NCBI RefSeq assembly: GCF_004798685.1
Contig: NZ_CP039291.1
Coordinates: 2,418,001 to 2,482,000 of the forward strand
Direction of reading: 5' to 3'
DNA from: Cellulomonas shaoxiangyii
GTDB taxonomy: Bacteria; Actinomycetota; Actinomycetes; Actinomycetales; Cellulomonadaceae
DNA length: 64,000 nt
Below are positions 56,041-64,000 of the stretch, piece after piece. Positions within the stretch are counted from its first letter, which is position 1. Each line of letters starts with the position of its first letter. Under the pieces are notes generated by a model. It did no database searches. It was not told where the DNA came from and saw only the letters and a program-made list of their open reading frames with translations. Position numbers and translations under genes: made by a program.

Positions 56041-56074
56041 CGCCCGGCCGCCGTCCCACCACGGCGGCCGGGCG
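56041..56074 (+). terminator. Hairpin between cysK and cysE
   Basis: 14-bp perfect stem (56041-56054 with 56061-56074), loop CCCACC, 6 bp after the cysK stop. It should reduce but need not abolish cysE read-through. Confidence 0.6.
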
Positions 56075-56120
56075 TCGTCATCCCGCGTCCCCACGCGACC
56101 CCCGCCGACGGAGCTACCCC

Positions 56121-56705
56121 ATGCGACACCTGACCGACTTCCTGCGCGTGCTGCGCGACGACCTCGACGCGGCGCACGGTCACGACCCCGCGGCGCGCTC
56201 GCTCCTCGAGGTGGCGCTCGGCTACCCGGGCGTGCACGCGATCTGGGTGTACCGGCTGGCGCACCGCATGTGGCAGGTGGTGCCGCTGCGGCTGCCCGCG
56301 CGGCTCCTCTCGCAGGCGGCACGTGCCGCGACGGGCGTCGAGATCCACCCCGCCGCACGCATCGGCGCGCGCCTGTTCATCGACCACGGCATGGGCGTGG
56401 TGATCGGCGAGACGGCCGAGGTCGGGGACGACGTCGTCCTGTTCCACGGCTCGACGCTCGGCGGCAAGGCCATGCGGCGCGGCAAGCGCCACCCCACGCT
56501 CGGTGACCGCGTGGTCGTCGGCGCGGGCGCGAAGGTGCTCGGGCCGGTGTGGATCGGCGACGGTGCGCAGGTCGGCGCGAACGCGGTCGTCATCACGGAC
56601 GTCCCGGCCGGTGCGATCGCCGTCGGCGTGCCCGCGCAGGTGCGGCGCCGGCCGCTCGCGGCGCCGTTCGACGCCGAGGTCGACGACCCCGCGATCTTCA
56701 TCTGA
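56121..56705 (+). CDS. cysE: Serine O-acetyltransferase
   Basis: 194 residues of the short CysE/EpsC type: a helical N-domain ([30 protein letters not shown]), then a left-handed beta-helix with hexapeptide repeats ([55 protein letters not shown]). Catalytic His in [10 protein letters not shown]. It makes O-acetylserine from serine and acetyl-CoA and partners CysK. The C-terminal residues (DDPAIFI) end with Ile, as the CysK-binding tail does. Confidence 0.9.
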   Translation: MRHLTDFLRVLRDDLDAAHGHDPAARSLLEVALGYPGVHAIWVYRLAHRMWQVVPLRLPARLLSQAARAATGVEIHPAARIGARLFIDHGMGVVIGETAEVGDDVVLFHGSTLGGKAMRRGKRHPTLGDRVVVGAGAKVLGPVWIGDGAQVGANAVVITDVPAGAIAVGVPAQVRRRPLAAPFDAEVDDPAIFI

Positions 56706-56819
56706 CGCACCACGTCGCTCGGGCGTCGCCCTGCCCGTCGGCGGCGACGGGCGGTTCACCTCGCCGGGCCCTGCCCGGGCCGGGGTGCACGTCGTCGTCC
56801 CGGCGCGGCCGCACCAGGG

Positions 56820-56849
56820 TTGTTATAGATGTTGCGTAACTACTAGACT
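56820..56849 (+). promoter_or_regulatory. Promoter of the GntR gene; leaderless start
   Basis: TTGTTA (56820-56825), 18-bp spacer, TAGACT (56844-56849). The GTG start at 56856 lies 7 bp after the -10, where transcription would begin. GTTA and TAAC (about 56822-56840) mirror each other and may be the regulator's own site. Confidence 0.6.
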
Positions 56850-56855
56850 GGCACC

Positions 56856-57209
56856 GTGCTCTTCCGCATCGACACCGCCTCCGGCGAGCCGCTGTACGCG
56901 CAGCTCGCCGACCAGGTCCGCTCCGGCGTGGCGCGCGGCGACCTGCGCGCGGGCGAGCGGCTGCCGTCGGCCCGCGAGCTCGCCGCCGCCCTGGACGTCA
57001 ACCTGCACACCGTGCTGCACGCCTACCAGGACCTGCGCGACGAGGGCGTGATCGAGCTGCACCGCGGACGCGGGGCGGTCGTCGCGGCCCGCGCGGGCGG
57101 CGACTGGGACGAGCTGCACGACGCCGTCGGCCGGGTGGCCCAGGTCGCCCGGCGGCTCGGCGTCGCACCCGAGACCGTGACCACCCTCGTCAAGGAGGCC
57201 CTGCGATGA
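56856..57209 (+). CDS. GntR-family regulator, YtrA/YhcF type
   Basis: 117 residues: winged helix 1-75 (PLYAQLADQVRSGVARGDLRAGERLPSARELAAALDVN and GVIELHRGRGAVV) and a short helical tail, as in the YtrA subfamily that represses adjacent membrane-protein genes. The stop overlaps the ATG of the next gene (ATGA). Its mRNA appears leaderless. Confidence 0.85.
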   Translation: MLFRIDTASGEPLYAQLADQVRSGVARGDLRAGERLPSARELAAALDVNLHTVLHAYQDLRDEGVIELHRGRGAVVAARAGGDWDELHDAVGRVAQVARRLGVAPETVTTLVKEALR

Positions 57210-58213
57210 CCGCCGGCCGCACCCTCGCCACCGACGCCCGGCCGACCACGCACCGCCTCGCGTCGGTGCTGCTGTGCGCCGTCGCCCCGCTCGTGATCGC
57301 CGCGGCCGCCGCGGTGGTCGCCCTGTCGTGGGCGCCGGAGCTGCCCTCCCCCGTCGCGACGCACTGGGGCCCCTCGGGCCCCGACGGGTTCGGCTCCGTC
57401 ACCGGACTCGTGGTCGGCACAACAGTGGTCACGCTGGTGCTGGCCGCCGCCGCCACCGCGCTCGCCCTGGCGGTCGACCGCCAGGTCACCGCGCGCCGGA
57501 TGTCTGCGGGCCTGGCCACCGGGGTGGCCGCCGCCCTCGCCACGGTGCTCCTGGGCACGCTGCACGCGCAGCGCGGGCTCGCCGACGCCCGGGACGCGGG
57601 CGGCGTCGGCGCGACCGTCGCCGCCATGGTCGCCGTGGGCCTCCTCGCCGGGTGCCTCGCCGCCTGGGCCACGCCGGGTGACACCCCGCTGCCCGCGGGC
57701 GGCGGGGTGGACCCCGCGGCCCCCCGCGTCCCGCTCGCCGCGCACGAGCGCGCCGCGTGGACACGGACGGCCACCGGCCGGCCGGGGATCGTGATCGGCG
57801 GCACCGCCGTCGTGCTGGTCACCGGCGCCGCCCTCGCGACCCGGACCCCCGGGCTCCTGGCGCTGGTCGCCGCCCTCGTCGCCCTCCTGGGCTGCATGAC
57901 GGTGTTCCGCGTCCGGGTCGACGCGCACGGCCTCACCGCACGGTCGGCGCTCGGCTGGCCGGCGCTGCACGTCCCGCTCGAGGAGGTCGAGGCGGCGCGC
58001 GTCGTCGACGTGCACCCCCTGCGCGACTTCGGCGGCTGGGGCTACCGCATCAGCCTCGGCGGCCGCGTCGGCGTCGTGCTGCGCCGGGGCGAGGCCGTCG
58101 AGGTGCACCGCAGCGGGGACCGCGTCGTGGTCGTGACGGTCGACGACGCCGCGACGGGCGCGGCGCTGCTCAACACGCTGGCCGACCGGTCCCGGAGCGC
58201 TGCCCCCGAGTAG
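57206..58213 (+). CDS. DUF1648-type membrane protein
   Basis: 335 residues with five to six membrane helices: one near 20-42, an extracytoplasmic loop with ELPSPVATHWGPSGPDGFGS (DUF1648 signature), helices near 68-88, 100-118 and 132-152, two more near 190-230, and a soluble beta-rich domain from 240 to 335 (VRVDAHGLTARSALGWP, GYRISLGGRVGVVLRRGEAV). Function unknown; regulated by the coupled GntR. Confidence 0.8.
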   Translation: MTAGRTLATDARPTTHRLASVLLCAVAPLVIAAAAAVVALSWAPELPSPVATHWGPSGPDGFGSVTGLVVGTTVVTLVLAAAATALALAVDRQVTARRMSAGLATGVAAALATVLLGTLHAQRGLADARDAGGVGATVAAMVAVGLLAGCLAAWATPGDTPLPAGGGVDPAAPRVPLAAHERAAWTRTATGRPGIVIGGTAVVLVTGAALATRTPGLLALVAALVALLGCMTVFRVRVDAHGLTARSALGWPALHVPLEEVEAARVVDVHPLRDFGGWGYRISLGGRVGVVLRRGEAVEVHRSGDRVVVVTVDDAATGAALLNTLADRSRSAAPE

Positions 58214-58271
58214 CGTGGCCGCTCGTGCGCCGGCGGACGGGCGGTGCGTCGACGGCGACGGAGGACCACGG

Positions 58272-59363
58272 ATGCGGCTGGGCTACCACACGGGCTACTG
58301 GTCGGCGGGTCCGCCGCCCGGCGCGCGCGAGGCGGTCCACGCCGCCGACGCGCTCGGCCTCGACTCGGTGTGGACGGCCGAGGCGTACGGGTCGGACGCC
58401 TTCACCCCGCTGGCGTGGTGGGGCGCCGGCACGCGCCGCGTCCGGCTCGGCACCGCGATCGCGCAGATGTCCGCACGCACCCCCACCGCCACCGCGATGG
58501 CGGCCCTCACGCTCGACCACCTCTCGGGCGGACGGTTCGTGCTCGGGCTCGGTGCGTCCGGGCCGCAGGTCGTCGAGGGGTGGTACGGGCAGCCGTACCC
58601 CCGGCCGCTCGCCCGCACGCGCGAGTACGTCGCCGTCGTCCGGCAGGTCCTGGCCCGCGAGGCGCCCGTCCGGTTCGACGGCGAGTTCTACCGCCTCCCG
58701 TTGCCGGCCGACGAGGGTGCCGGCCTCGGCAAGGCCCTGCGGTCCACGGTGCACCCGCTGCGCGCCGACCTCCCGATCCACCTGGCCGCCGAGGGGCCGA
58801 AGAACGTCGCGCTCGCGGCCGAGGTCGCGGACGGCTGGCTGCCGCTCTTCTACTCCCCGCGCATGGACGCCGAGTACCGCACGCGGCTCGCGGACGGCTT
58901 CGCGCGGCGGTCCCCTGCACTGCGGCCCGCCGCCGCGTTCGAGGTGGTCGCGACCGTGCCGGTCGTGCTCGCGGGGTCCGTCGAGGAGGCCGCCGACGTC
59001 GTGCGGCCGTTCGTCGCGCTGTACGCGGGCGGCATGGGAGCCAAGGGCGCGAACTTCCACCGCGACGTCCTGGACCGCCTCGGCTACGCCGAGGCCTGCG
59101 ACGAGGTCCAGGCGCACTTCCTGGCGGGCGACCGGGCCCGCGCGGCCGCCGCCGTGCCGACCGAGCTCGTGCGGGACGTCGCGCTGGTCGGCACGGAGCA
59201 CGACGTGCGGGCCCAGCTGCCCACCTGGCGGGAGACGGCCGTGACGACCGTGCTCGCCCAGGCGGACGCGCGCACGCTGCCGCGGCTCGCCGACCTGTGG
59301 GCGGAGAGCGGCGCCGACGCCGCCGCGCCCGCACGCCCCGACGCGGGGCCGTCCGCGGGCTGA
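58272..59363 (+). CDS. LLM-class F420-dependent oxidoreductase
   Basis: 363 residues, TIM-barrel luciferase-like. MRLGYHTGYW start, GLDSVWTAEAYGSDAFTPLAW (about 29-49), TRRVRLGTAIAQMSARTPT (about 54-72), GGRFVLGLGASGPQVVEGWYG (about 90-110), and HLAAEGPKNVALAAEVADG. This form belongs to the F420-dependent branch in actinobacteria; FMN cannot be excluded by eye. Substrate unknown. Confidence 0.8.
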   Translation: MRLGYHTGYWSAGPPPGAREAVHAADALGLDSVWTAEAYGSDAFTPLAWWGAGTRRVRLGTAIAQMSARTPTATAMAALTLDHLSGGRFVLGLGASGPQVVEGWYGQPYPRPLARTREYVAVVRQVLAREAPVRFDGEFYRLPLPADEGAGLGKALRSTVHPLRADLPIHLAAEGPKNVALAAEVADGWLPLFYSPRMDAEYRTRLADGFARRSPALRPAAAFEVVATVPVVLAGSVEEAADVVRPFVALYAGGMGAKGANFHRDVLDRLGYAEACDEVQAHFLAGDRARAAAAVPTELVRDVALVGTEHDVRAQLPTWRETAVTTVLAQADARTLPRLADLWAESGADAAAPARPDAGPSAG

Positions 59364-59429
59364 GCCAGGAGGTCCGGCGGCGGCGGGGGCCGTCCGCCTC
59401 GTTCCGCGCGCCCGGAGGACGGACGTGCA

Positions 59430-59497
59430 TTGCCGCCGTGGCGGAGGTCTGGCTAGAGTGCGTCCGAGACGTGGTCACCGCGTCTCATGATGTGAGA
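59430..59497 (+). promoter_or_regulatory. Promoter and 5'-UTR dyads of the sulfonate importer operon
   Basis: TTGCCG (59430-59435) and TAGAGT (59454-59459), spacer 18 bp. Just downstream, GAGACG (59466-59471) pairs with CGTCTC (59481-59486), and TCTCA-TGATG-TGAGA (59483-59497) forms a second dyad that competes for the same bases. Confidence 0.55.
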
Positions 59498-59524
59498 AGC
59501 CACCGACGGACGAAGGAGGACGCG

Positions 59525-59617
59525 ATGACCGCCACCCGCGCGCTCACCTCCTCCGCGACCGTCATGTGCCGGTGCTGTCGGTCGTGCTGCCGCACGCCCC
59601 GCACCGGCGCCCGCTGA
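59525..59617 (+). CDS. Cysteine-rich leader peptide of the sulfonate importer operon
   Basis: 30 residues; MCRCCRSCC at 14-22 gives five Cys in eight codons. ATG follows AAGGAGG. It ends 102 bp before the ATP-binding gene. It has no homology to a functional protein and matches a cysteine-sensing uORF, like the one before cysK. Its last codons lie in the 5' arm of a hairpin, so ribosome position at the Cys codons would determine folding. It links importer expression to cysteine supply. Confidence 0.75.
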   Translation: MTATRALTSSATVMCRCCRSCCRTPRTGAR

Positions 59618-59658
59618 CCCCCAGCGCGCCGACCCGCCCCCGCGGGTCTCCGCCGGTG
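59602..59658 (+). promoter_or_regulatory. Attenuator-like hairpin after the second Cys leader
   Basis: CACCGGCG (59602-59609), within the last leader codons, pairs with CGCCGGTG (59651-59658). Inside it, GACCCGC (59631-59637) pairs with GCGGGTC (59642-59648) around CCCC. Confidence 0.55.
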
Positions 59659-59719
59659 CCCGCCCCTCGCGGGTGCCCGGCCCCCCGGACGCCCGCGCCC
59701 TGCCCCCCGGGACGTCCCC

Positions 59720-60568
59720 ATGGCCCTCACCACCCCGGCCCGCCCGCGCGCCGACCGCCCCGCGCACGGCGTCGTGCTGCAGGACGTGCACCGCACGTTC
59801 GCGACGCCCTCCGGCGCGCGGCCCGTCCTGCGCGCCGTCGACGTCGAGCTGGACGCGGGCGAGATCGTCGCCCTCGTCGGCCCGTCCGGCTGCGGCAAGT
59901 CGACGCTCCTGCGCCAGGTCAGCGGGCTGGACACACCCGACGGGGGCCGCGTGCTGCTCGACGGCACGCCCGTGACGGGCATCGACCGCCGCACCGCCGT
60001 GGCGTTCCAGGAGCCCCGCCTGCTGCCGTGGCGCACGCTGGCGCAGAACGTCGCGCTCGGGCTGCCGGCGGGCACGCCCAAGGACGCCGGTCGCGCCCGC
60101 GTCGCGGAGCTGCTGCGGCTGGTGGGGCTCGAGGAGTCGGCCCGGCTGCGGCCGCGGCAGGTCTCCGGCGGCATGGCCCAGCGCGCGTCGCTGGCGCGCG
60201 CGCTCGCCCGCAACCCCGGCGTGCTCCTGCTCGACGAGCCGTTCGGCGCGCTCGACGCGCTCACCCGCCTGCGCATGCAGGACCTGCTGCTCGACGTGCA
60301 CGCCGCCGAGCCGGCGACGGTCGTCCTGGTCACCCACGACGTCGAGGAGGCGCTCTACCTCGCCGACCGCGTGCTGCTGCTGCGGTCGCTCGGCGCCGGG
60401 CCGGACGACGAGCCGAGCGTCGCACGCGTGATCGACGTGCCGGGCAGCCGCCCCCGCGACCGCGCCGACCAGCGCCTCGCGGAGCTGCGCGCCGAGCTCC
60501 TCGAGGGCCTCGGCGTCGCGACGCACCACGTCCGCGCCGCCGACGCCGACGGCCACCACTCGATCTGA
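59720..60568 (+). CDS. ssuB: Sulfonate/taurine-type ABC importer, ATP-binding protein
   Basis: 282 residues: Walker A GPSGCGKS (near 54), Q-loop VAFQEPRLLPWRTLAQNV, signature VSGGMAQR, Walker B VLLLDEPFGALDALTR and H-switch VTHDVEEALYLADRV. The FQEPRLLPW and DEPFGALDALTR forms are typical of the SsuB/TauB/NrtD group. Substrate assigned by the Cys leader and neighbours. Confidence 0.8.
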   Translation: MALTTPARPRADRPAHGVVLQDVHRTFATPSGARPVLRAVDVELDAGEIVALVGPSGCGKSTLLRQVSGLDTPDGGRVLLDGTPVTGIDRRTAVAFQEPRLLPWRTLAQNVALGLPAGTPKDAGRARVAELLRLVGLEESARLRPRQVSGGMAQRASLARALARNPGVLLLDEPFGALDALTRLRMQDLLLDVHAAEPATVVLVTHDVEEALYLADRVLLLRSLGAGPDDEPSVARVIDVPGSRPRDRADQRLAELRAELLEGLGVATHHVRAADADGHHSI

Positions 60569-60626
60569 CCCACCCCACCCCCTCCCCTCCCCCGGCCGCC
60601 CGGCCGGGCTCCCCGAAGGACCACCG

Positions 60627-61691
60627 ATGACCCTGCGCACCACGGACCTGCACCGGCCCGCCGCCGCCACCGCCCTCGCCCTGGCGACCGCCCTGGCGCT
60701 GGCGGGCTGCGTGCCCGGCGAGGGCTCGGCCCCGGCGGCCGCCGACCCGACCGCCGCGTCGAGCGACGACGCCGGCTGGAGCACCGACACGCTCGACATC
60801 GACTTCGCCACGTACAACCCGCTCAGCCTGGTCATCAAGGAGCAGGGCTGGCTCGAGGAGACGCTGGGCGACGACGTCACCGTCACCTGGGTGCAGTCCG
60901 CCGGCTCGAACAAGGCGAACGAGGCCCTGCGCGCCGGTGCGGTCGACGTCGGCTCGACGGCCGGCTCGGCCGCGCTGCTCGCGCGGTCCAACGGCTCGCC
61001 GATCCGCACGATCGACATCTACTCCCAGCCGGAGTGGGCGGCGATCGTCGTGCCGGCCGGCTCCGACATCACGTCGGTCGCGGACCTCGCCGGCACGTCC
61101 GTCGCCGCGACCAAGGGCACCGACCCCTACTTCTTCCTGCTGCAGGCGCTCGGCGAGGCGGGCGTGCCGCTCGACCAGGTCGAGGTGCAGAACCTCCAGC
61201 ACGCCGACGGCCGCACCGCGCTGGAGCAGGGCTCCGTCGCGGCGTGGTCCGGGCTCGACCCGATCATGGCCGCGAGCGAGGCCGAGTCCGGCACGCAGCT
61301 GATCTACCGCAACGTCGACTTCAACTCCTACGGGTTCCTCAACGCGACGGAGGAGTTCCTCGAGACCAGCCCCGACGTGGCGCAGGTCGTCGTCGACACC
61401 TACGAGAAGGCGCGCGCCTGGGCCCAGGAGAACCCGGACGAGGTCGTCGCGATCCTCGCCGAGGTGGCCGGCATCGACCCCGCCGTCGCCGCCCGCGTCA
61501 TCGGGGAGCGCACGAACCTCGCGGTCGACCCGGTCCCGGGCGACGCGCAGCGCGAGGTGCTCGAGGTCGTCGGGCCCATCTTCGTCGAGTCCGGCGACGT
61601 GGCGAGCCAGGACGACATCGACCGCGCGCTCGACGAGCTCTTCGAGCCCACGTACGCCCAGGACGCCGACCCGGCCCGCGTCGACGGCTGA
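60627..61691 (+). CDS. ssuA: Sulfonate/aliphatic-acid ABC importer, substrate-binding lipoprotein
   Basis: 354 residues with lipoprotein signal (ALAGCVPG, Cys near residue 28). NMT1/SsuA-like fold: IDFATYNPLSLVIKEQGWLEETLG, WVQSAGSNKANEALRAGAVDVGSTAGSAALLA, and a GTSVAATKGTDPYFFLLQAL hinge. It binds a sulfonate in the best-studied relatives. The C-terminal 30 residues are Asp-rich. No sulfonate monooxygenase (SsuD) is in the window. Confidence 0.8.
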   Translation: MTLRTTDLHRPAAATALALATALALAGCVPGEGSAPAAADPTAASSDDAGWSTDTLDIDFATYNPLSLVIKEQGWLEETLGDDVTVTWVQSAGSNKANEALRAGAVDVGSTAGSAALLARSNGSPIRTIDIYSQPEWAAIVVPAGSDITSVADLAGTSVAATKGTDPYFFLLQALGEAGVPLDQVEVQNLQHADGRTALEQGSVAAWSGLDPIMAASEAESGTQLIYRNVDFNSYGFLNATEEFLETSPDVAQVVVDTYEKARAWAQENPDEVVAILAEVAGIDPAVAARVIGERTNLAVDPVPGDAQREVLEVVGPIFVESGDVASQDDIDRALDELFEPTYAQDADPARVDG

Positions 61692-61697
61692 CCCCCA

Positions 61698-61726
61698 CCG
61701 CGGCGCCCCCCGGCGGGGCGCCGCGG
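61698..61726 (+). terminator. Intercistronic hairpin between ssuA and ssuC
   Basis: 12-bp perfect stem CCGCGGCGCCCC (61698-61709) with 61715-61726, loop of 5, 7 bp after the ssuA stop. It probably raises binding-protein yield relative to the permease. Confidence 0.6.
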
Positions 61727-61759
61727 CACCTACCCCCTCCTCGTCCCCCGGGAGCAGTC

Positions 61760-62665
61760 ATGTCCGAGCACGTCGCCGGCGTCGGCGCCGGCCCCGTCAC
61801 CGACCGGGCCGGCCGGCCGCTGCGCGCGCTGAACCCGTTCGACGCCGCACGCGGCGCCGACGCGGTGCCCGCGGCCGGGCCGGCGCCCGCGGCGCGCCCG
61901 CGCGGCTTCTGGTCGCGCCCGGTCGTGCGCGTGGTCGGCGGCGCGCTGCTGCCGGTGCTGCTGCTCGCGGTCTGGCACGCCGTGACGACGGGCGGCCTCG
62001 TCCCGCCCTACCAGCTCCCCGCGCCCGCGGCGGTGTGGGGCGCGGCCGGGGACCTGCTCGCGCGCGGCGACCTGCAGACGCACGTGGCGATCTCGGTGCA
62101 GCGCGTGCTCGTCGGGTTCGTCGTCGGCGCGGGCGTCGGGCTGGTCCTGGGGTCGCTCGTCGGCCTGTCCCGGGCCGCCGACGTGCTCCTCGCGCCGCTG
62201 CTCGGCGCGGTGCGCGCGGTGCCGTCGCTCGCGTGGGTGCCGCTCCTCATCCTGTGGCTGAAGATCGGTGAGGAGTCGAAGGTGACGCTCATCGCGATCG
62301 GCGCGTTCTTCCCGGTCTACACCACCGTCGCGGCCGCGCTCCGCCACGTGGACCCGCAGCTCGTGGAGGCGGGCCGTGCGTTCGGCCTGCGCGGCGTGCG
62401 GCTCCTGCAGAGGGTGCAGCTGCCCGCCGTGCTGCCCTCGGTGCTGGCCGGGCTGCGGCTCGCGCTCGCGCAGGCGTGGCTGTTCCTCGTCGCGGCCGAG
62501 CTCATCGCGTCGTCGATGGGCCTCGGCTTCCTGCTCAACGACTCCCAGCAGAACGGCCGCGTCGACCGCATCCTGCTCGCGATCGTGCTGCTCGCGCTGC
62601 TCGGCAAGCTGTCCGACTCCCTCGTCGCCCTGGGCGAGCGGACCCTGCTGCGGAGGTACGCATGA
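61760..62665 (+). CDS. ssuC: Sulfonate/taurine-type ABC importer, permease
   Basis: 301 residues. After a 45-residue cytoplasmic leader come six membrane helices with the SsuC/TauC landmarks: a short VPSLAWVPLLILWLKIGEESK stretch (near 152-172) and the EAA loop EAGRAFGLRGVRLLQRVQLPAVLPS (about 202-226). ATG 61760 with GGAG upstream. The stop overlaps the start of the acyl-CoA ligase gene. Confidence 0.8.
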   Translation: MSEHVAGVGAGPVTDRAGRPLRALNPFDAARGADAVPAAGPAPAARPRGFWSRPVVRVVGGALLPVLLLAVWHAVTTGGLVPPYQLPAPAAVWGAAGDLLARGDLQTHVAISVQRVLVGFVVGAGVGLVLGSLVGLSRAADVLLAPLLGAVRAVPSLAWVPLLILWLKIGEESKVTLIAIGAFFPVYTTVAAALRHVDPQLVEAGRAFGLRGVRLLQRVQLPAVLPSVLAGLRLALAQAWLFLVAAELIASSMGLGFLLNDSQQNGRVDRILLAIVLLALLGKLSDSLVALGERTLLRRYA

Positions 62666-64000
62666 GCACGATCACGGCCCTGCAGACCGAGACCCGCACC
62701 TACGCGCCGCCCGCGGACCTCGCGGCGGCCGCGAACGTCGGTCCCGACGCGTGGGAGCGGGCGGACGCCGACCCCGTGGCGTTCTGGGAGGACGCGGCGC
62801 GCCGGCTGCGGTGGGACGCGCCATGGCACACCGCGCACACGTGGGCACCCCCGGTCCCCGCGCCCGGCGGCGGGGACGACGCGCTCACGGTGCCCGAGGC
62901 GCGGTGGTTCCTCGGCGGGCGGCTCAACGTCGCCGTCAACTGCGTGGACCGGCACGTCGACGCGGGGCGCGGGGACGTCGTCGCGCTGCACGTCGAGGGC
63001 GAGCGCGGCGACCGGCGCACCCTGACCTACGCCGACCTGCAGCGCGAGGTGTCCCGTGCGGCGAACGCGCTGACGGCGCTGGGGATCGGACCGGGCGACC
63101 GCGTCGTCGTCTACCTGCCGGTGCTCGCCGAGACGGTGGTCGTGACGCTCGCGATCGCGCGCGTCGGCGCGGTGCACTCGCTCGTGTTCGGGGGGTTCTC
63201 CGCCGAGGCGCTGCGGTTCCGCGTGCAGGACACGGGCGCGAAGCTGCTGGTCACGAGCGACGGCCAGGTGCGGCGCGGCACCGACGTGGAGGTGAAGTCC
63301 ACCGCCGACGCGGCCGTCGCGGGCCTCGACCACGTCGAGCACGTGCTCGTCGTGCGCCGCACCGGGCAGGACGTGCCCTGGACCGACGGGCGCGACGTCT
63401 GGTGGCACGACGTCGTCGACACCGCACCGGACGTGCACGAGGCCGAGTCGTTCGACGCCGAGCACCCGCTGTTCGTCATCTACACCTCGGGCACCACGGG
63501 CAGGCCCAAGGGCCTCGTGCACACCTCCGGCGGGTACCTGACGCACGCCGCCTGGTCGCACTGGGCGGCCTTCGACCACAAGCCGGACGACGTGCACTGG
63601 TGCACCGCCGACCTCGCGTGGGTCACGGCGCACACGTACGTGCTCTACGGGCCGCTCGCGAACGGCGCGACGCAGGTCATCTACGAGGGCGTCCCGGACG
63701 CCCCGCACCGGGCCCGGCACCTCGAGGTGATCGAGCGGTACGGCGTCACGACGTACTACACCGCGCCGACGCTGATCCGGACGTTCATGACCTGGTTCGG
63801 CGACGACCTCCCGGTCCGCGCGGACGGCGTGCCCCACGACCTGTCGACCATCCGCCTGCTCGGCACCGTCGGCGAGGCGGTCAACCCCGAGGCGTGGGTG
63901 TGGTTCCGGCGCACGTTCGGCGCCGACCGCGCGCCGGTCGTCGACACCTGGTGGCAGTCGGAGACGGGCGCCGCGATGATCGCGCCGCTGCCCGGGGTCA
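62662..64000 (+). CDS. acsA: Acetyl-CoA synthetase-type AMP-forming ligase (cut by the right edge)
   Basis: 446 residues visible. Acs-type N-terminus with ADPVAFWEDAARRLRWDAPW near residue 36, the ACAS_N block WFLGGRLNVAVNCVDRHV (about 83-100), the A3-like YTSGTTGRPKGLVHTSGGYL (near 274-292), and WCTADLAWVTAHTYVLYGPL at 313-332, ending in WWQSETG. These are the AcsA/propionyl-CoA synthetase features; the acetate-pocket Trp lies in WWQSETG. It activates acetate or a similar small carboxylate. Its ATG overlaps the ssuC stop (ATGA), so it belongs to the importer operon under the Cys leader. Confidence 0.8.
   Translation, partial: MSTITALQTETRTYAPPADLAAAANVGPDAWERADADPVAFWEDAARRLRWDAPWHTAHTWAPPVPAPGGGDDALTVPEARWFLGGRLNVAVNCVDRHVDAGRGDVVALHVEGERGDRRTLTYADLQREVSRAANALTALGIGPGDRVVVYLPVLAETVVVTLAIARVGAVHSLVFGGFSAEALRFRVQDTGAKLLVTSDGQVRRGTDVEVKSTADAAVAGLDHVEHVLVVRRTGQDVPWTDGRDVWWHDVVDTAPDVHEAESFDAEHPLFVIYTSGTTGRPKGLVHTSGGYLTHAAWSHWAAFDHKPDDVHWCTADLAWVTAHTYVLYGPLANGATQVIYEGVPDAPHRARHLEVIERYGVTTYYTAPTLIRTFMTWFGDDLPVRADGVPHDLSTIRLLGTVGEAVNPEAWVWFRRTFGADRAPVVDTWWQSETGAAMIAPLPGV

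Overview
This is high-GC actinobacterial chromosome, most likely a member of the Micrococcales close to Cellulomonas. The signs are a very GC-rich third codon position, many GTG starts, gene-to-gene NTGA overlaps, the conserved block tRNA-Pro / tig / clpP1-clpP2 / clpX, a secreted ricin-lectin + FN3 sugar dehydrogenase preceded by a LacI-type operator, and several coenzyme F420 genes. The genus is inferred from gene content, not from a search.

Layout. 1-5156 (minus): a five-gene chain coupled by 4-base overlaps, pnuC > nadR > MoxR-type AAA+ ATPase > unknown partner > HExxH metallopeptidase (cut by the window edge). 5218-6149: an autoregulated MerR/TipA-type regulator with a 19-bp-spacer promoter and a terminator. 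6155-10744: a heterodimeric ABC exporter and an SDR. 10860-14722: a siderophore/B12-type ABC importer of the family proposed to import coenzyme F420-0, then a 65-codon internally deleted cofD remnant, then cofC. 14686-19412: TetR/MFS efflux pair, a second MerR regulator, a small multidrug-export family protein and an unknown membrane protein. 19624-26945: sugar-acid locus (TRAP transporter dctPQM, SDR, YiaK-type dehydrogenase, FadR-type regulator, fructuronate/mannonate-type reductase).

26972-30615 is the accessory part of the window: lower GC, decayed frames, a nuclease-toxin-like C-terminus with a possible immunity gene, a pentapeptide/beta-helix-like gene, and two 97-bp direct repeats that are copies of the end of one gene. 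30806-35559: DUF2750 pair, HhH-GPD repair protein, DUF418 membrane protein, cofE and an F420-dependent dehydrogenase. 35655-39690: sugar dehydrogenase, DMT exporter, CGNR regulator. 39790-46937: valS, an amino-acid ABC importer, an acyl-CoA ligase. 47010-53837: Vms1-like release factor, chorismate mutase, clpX, clpP2, clpP1, tig, two tRNAs.

53972-64000 is a sulfur region. cysK-cysE and an ABC sulfonate-type importer are each preceded by a tiny ORF ending in clustered cysteine codons (54804-54872 and 59525-59617), followed by mutually pairing sequences. This is the expected architecture for cysteine-responsive attenuation. The importer operon runs into an acetyl-CoA-synthetase-type ligase cut by the right edge.

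The most notable observations are: (1) the in-frame micro-cofD between an F420-0-type importer and cofC, which suggests loss of de novo F420 synthesis and a switch to salvage; (2) the two cysteine leader peptides; (3) coupling of NAD-precursor salvage genes to a MoxR/partner/metallopeptidase module; (4) the repeat-flanked toxin/immunity remnant.
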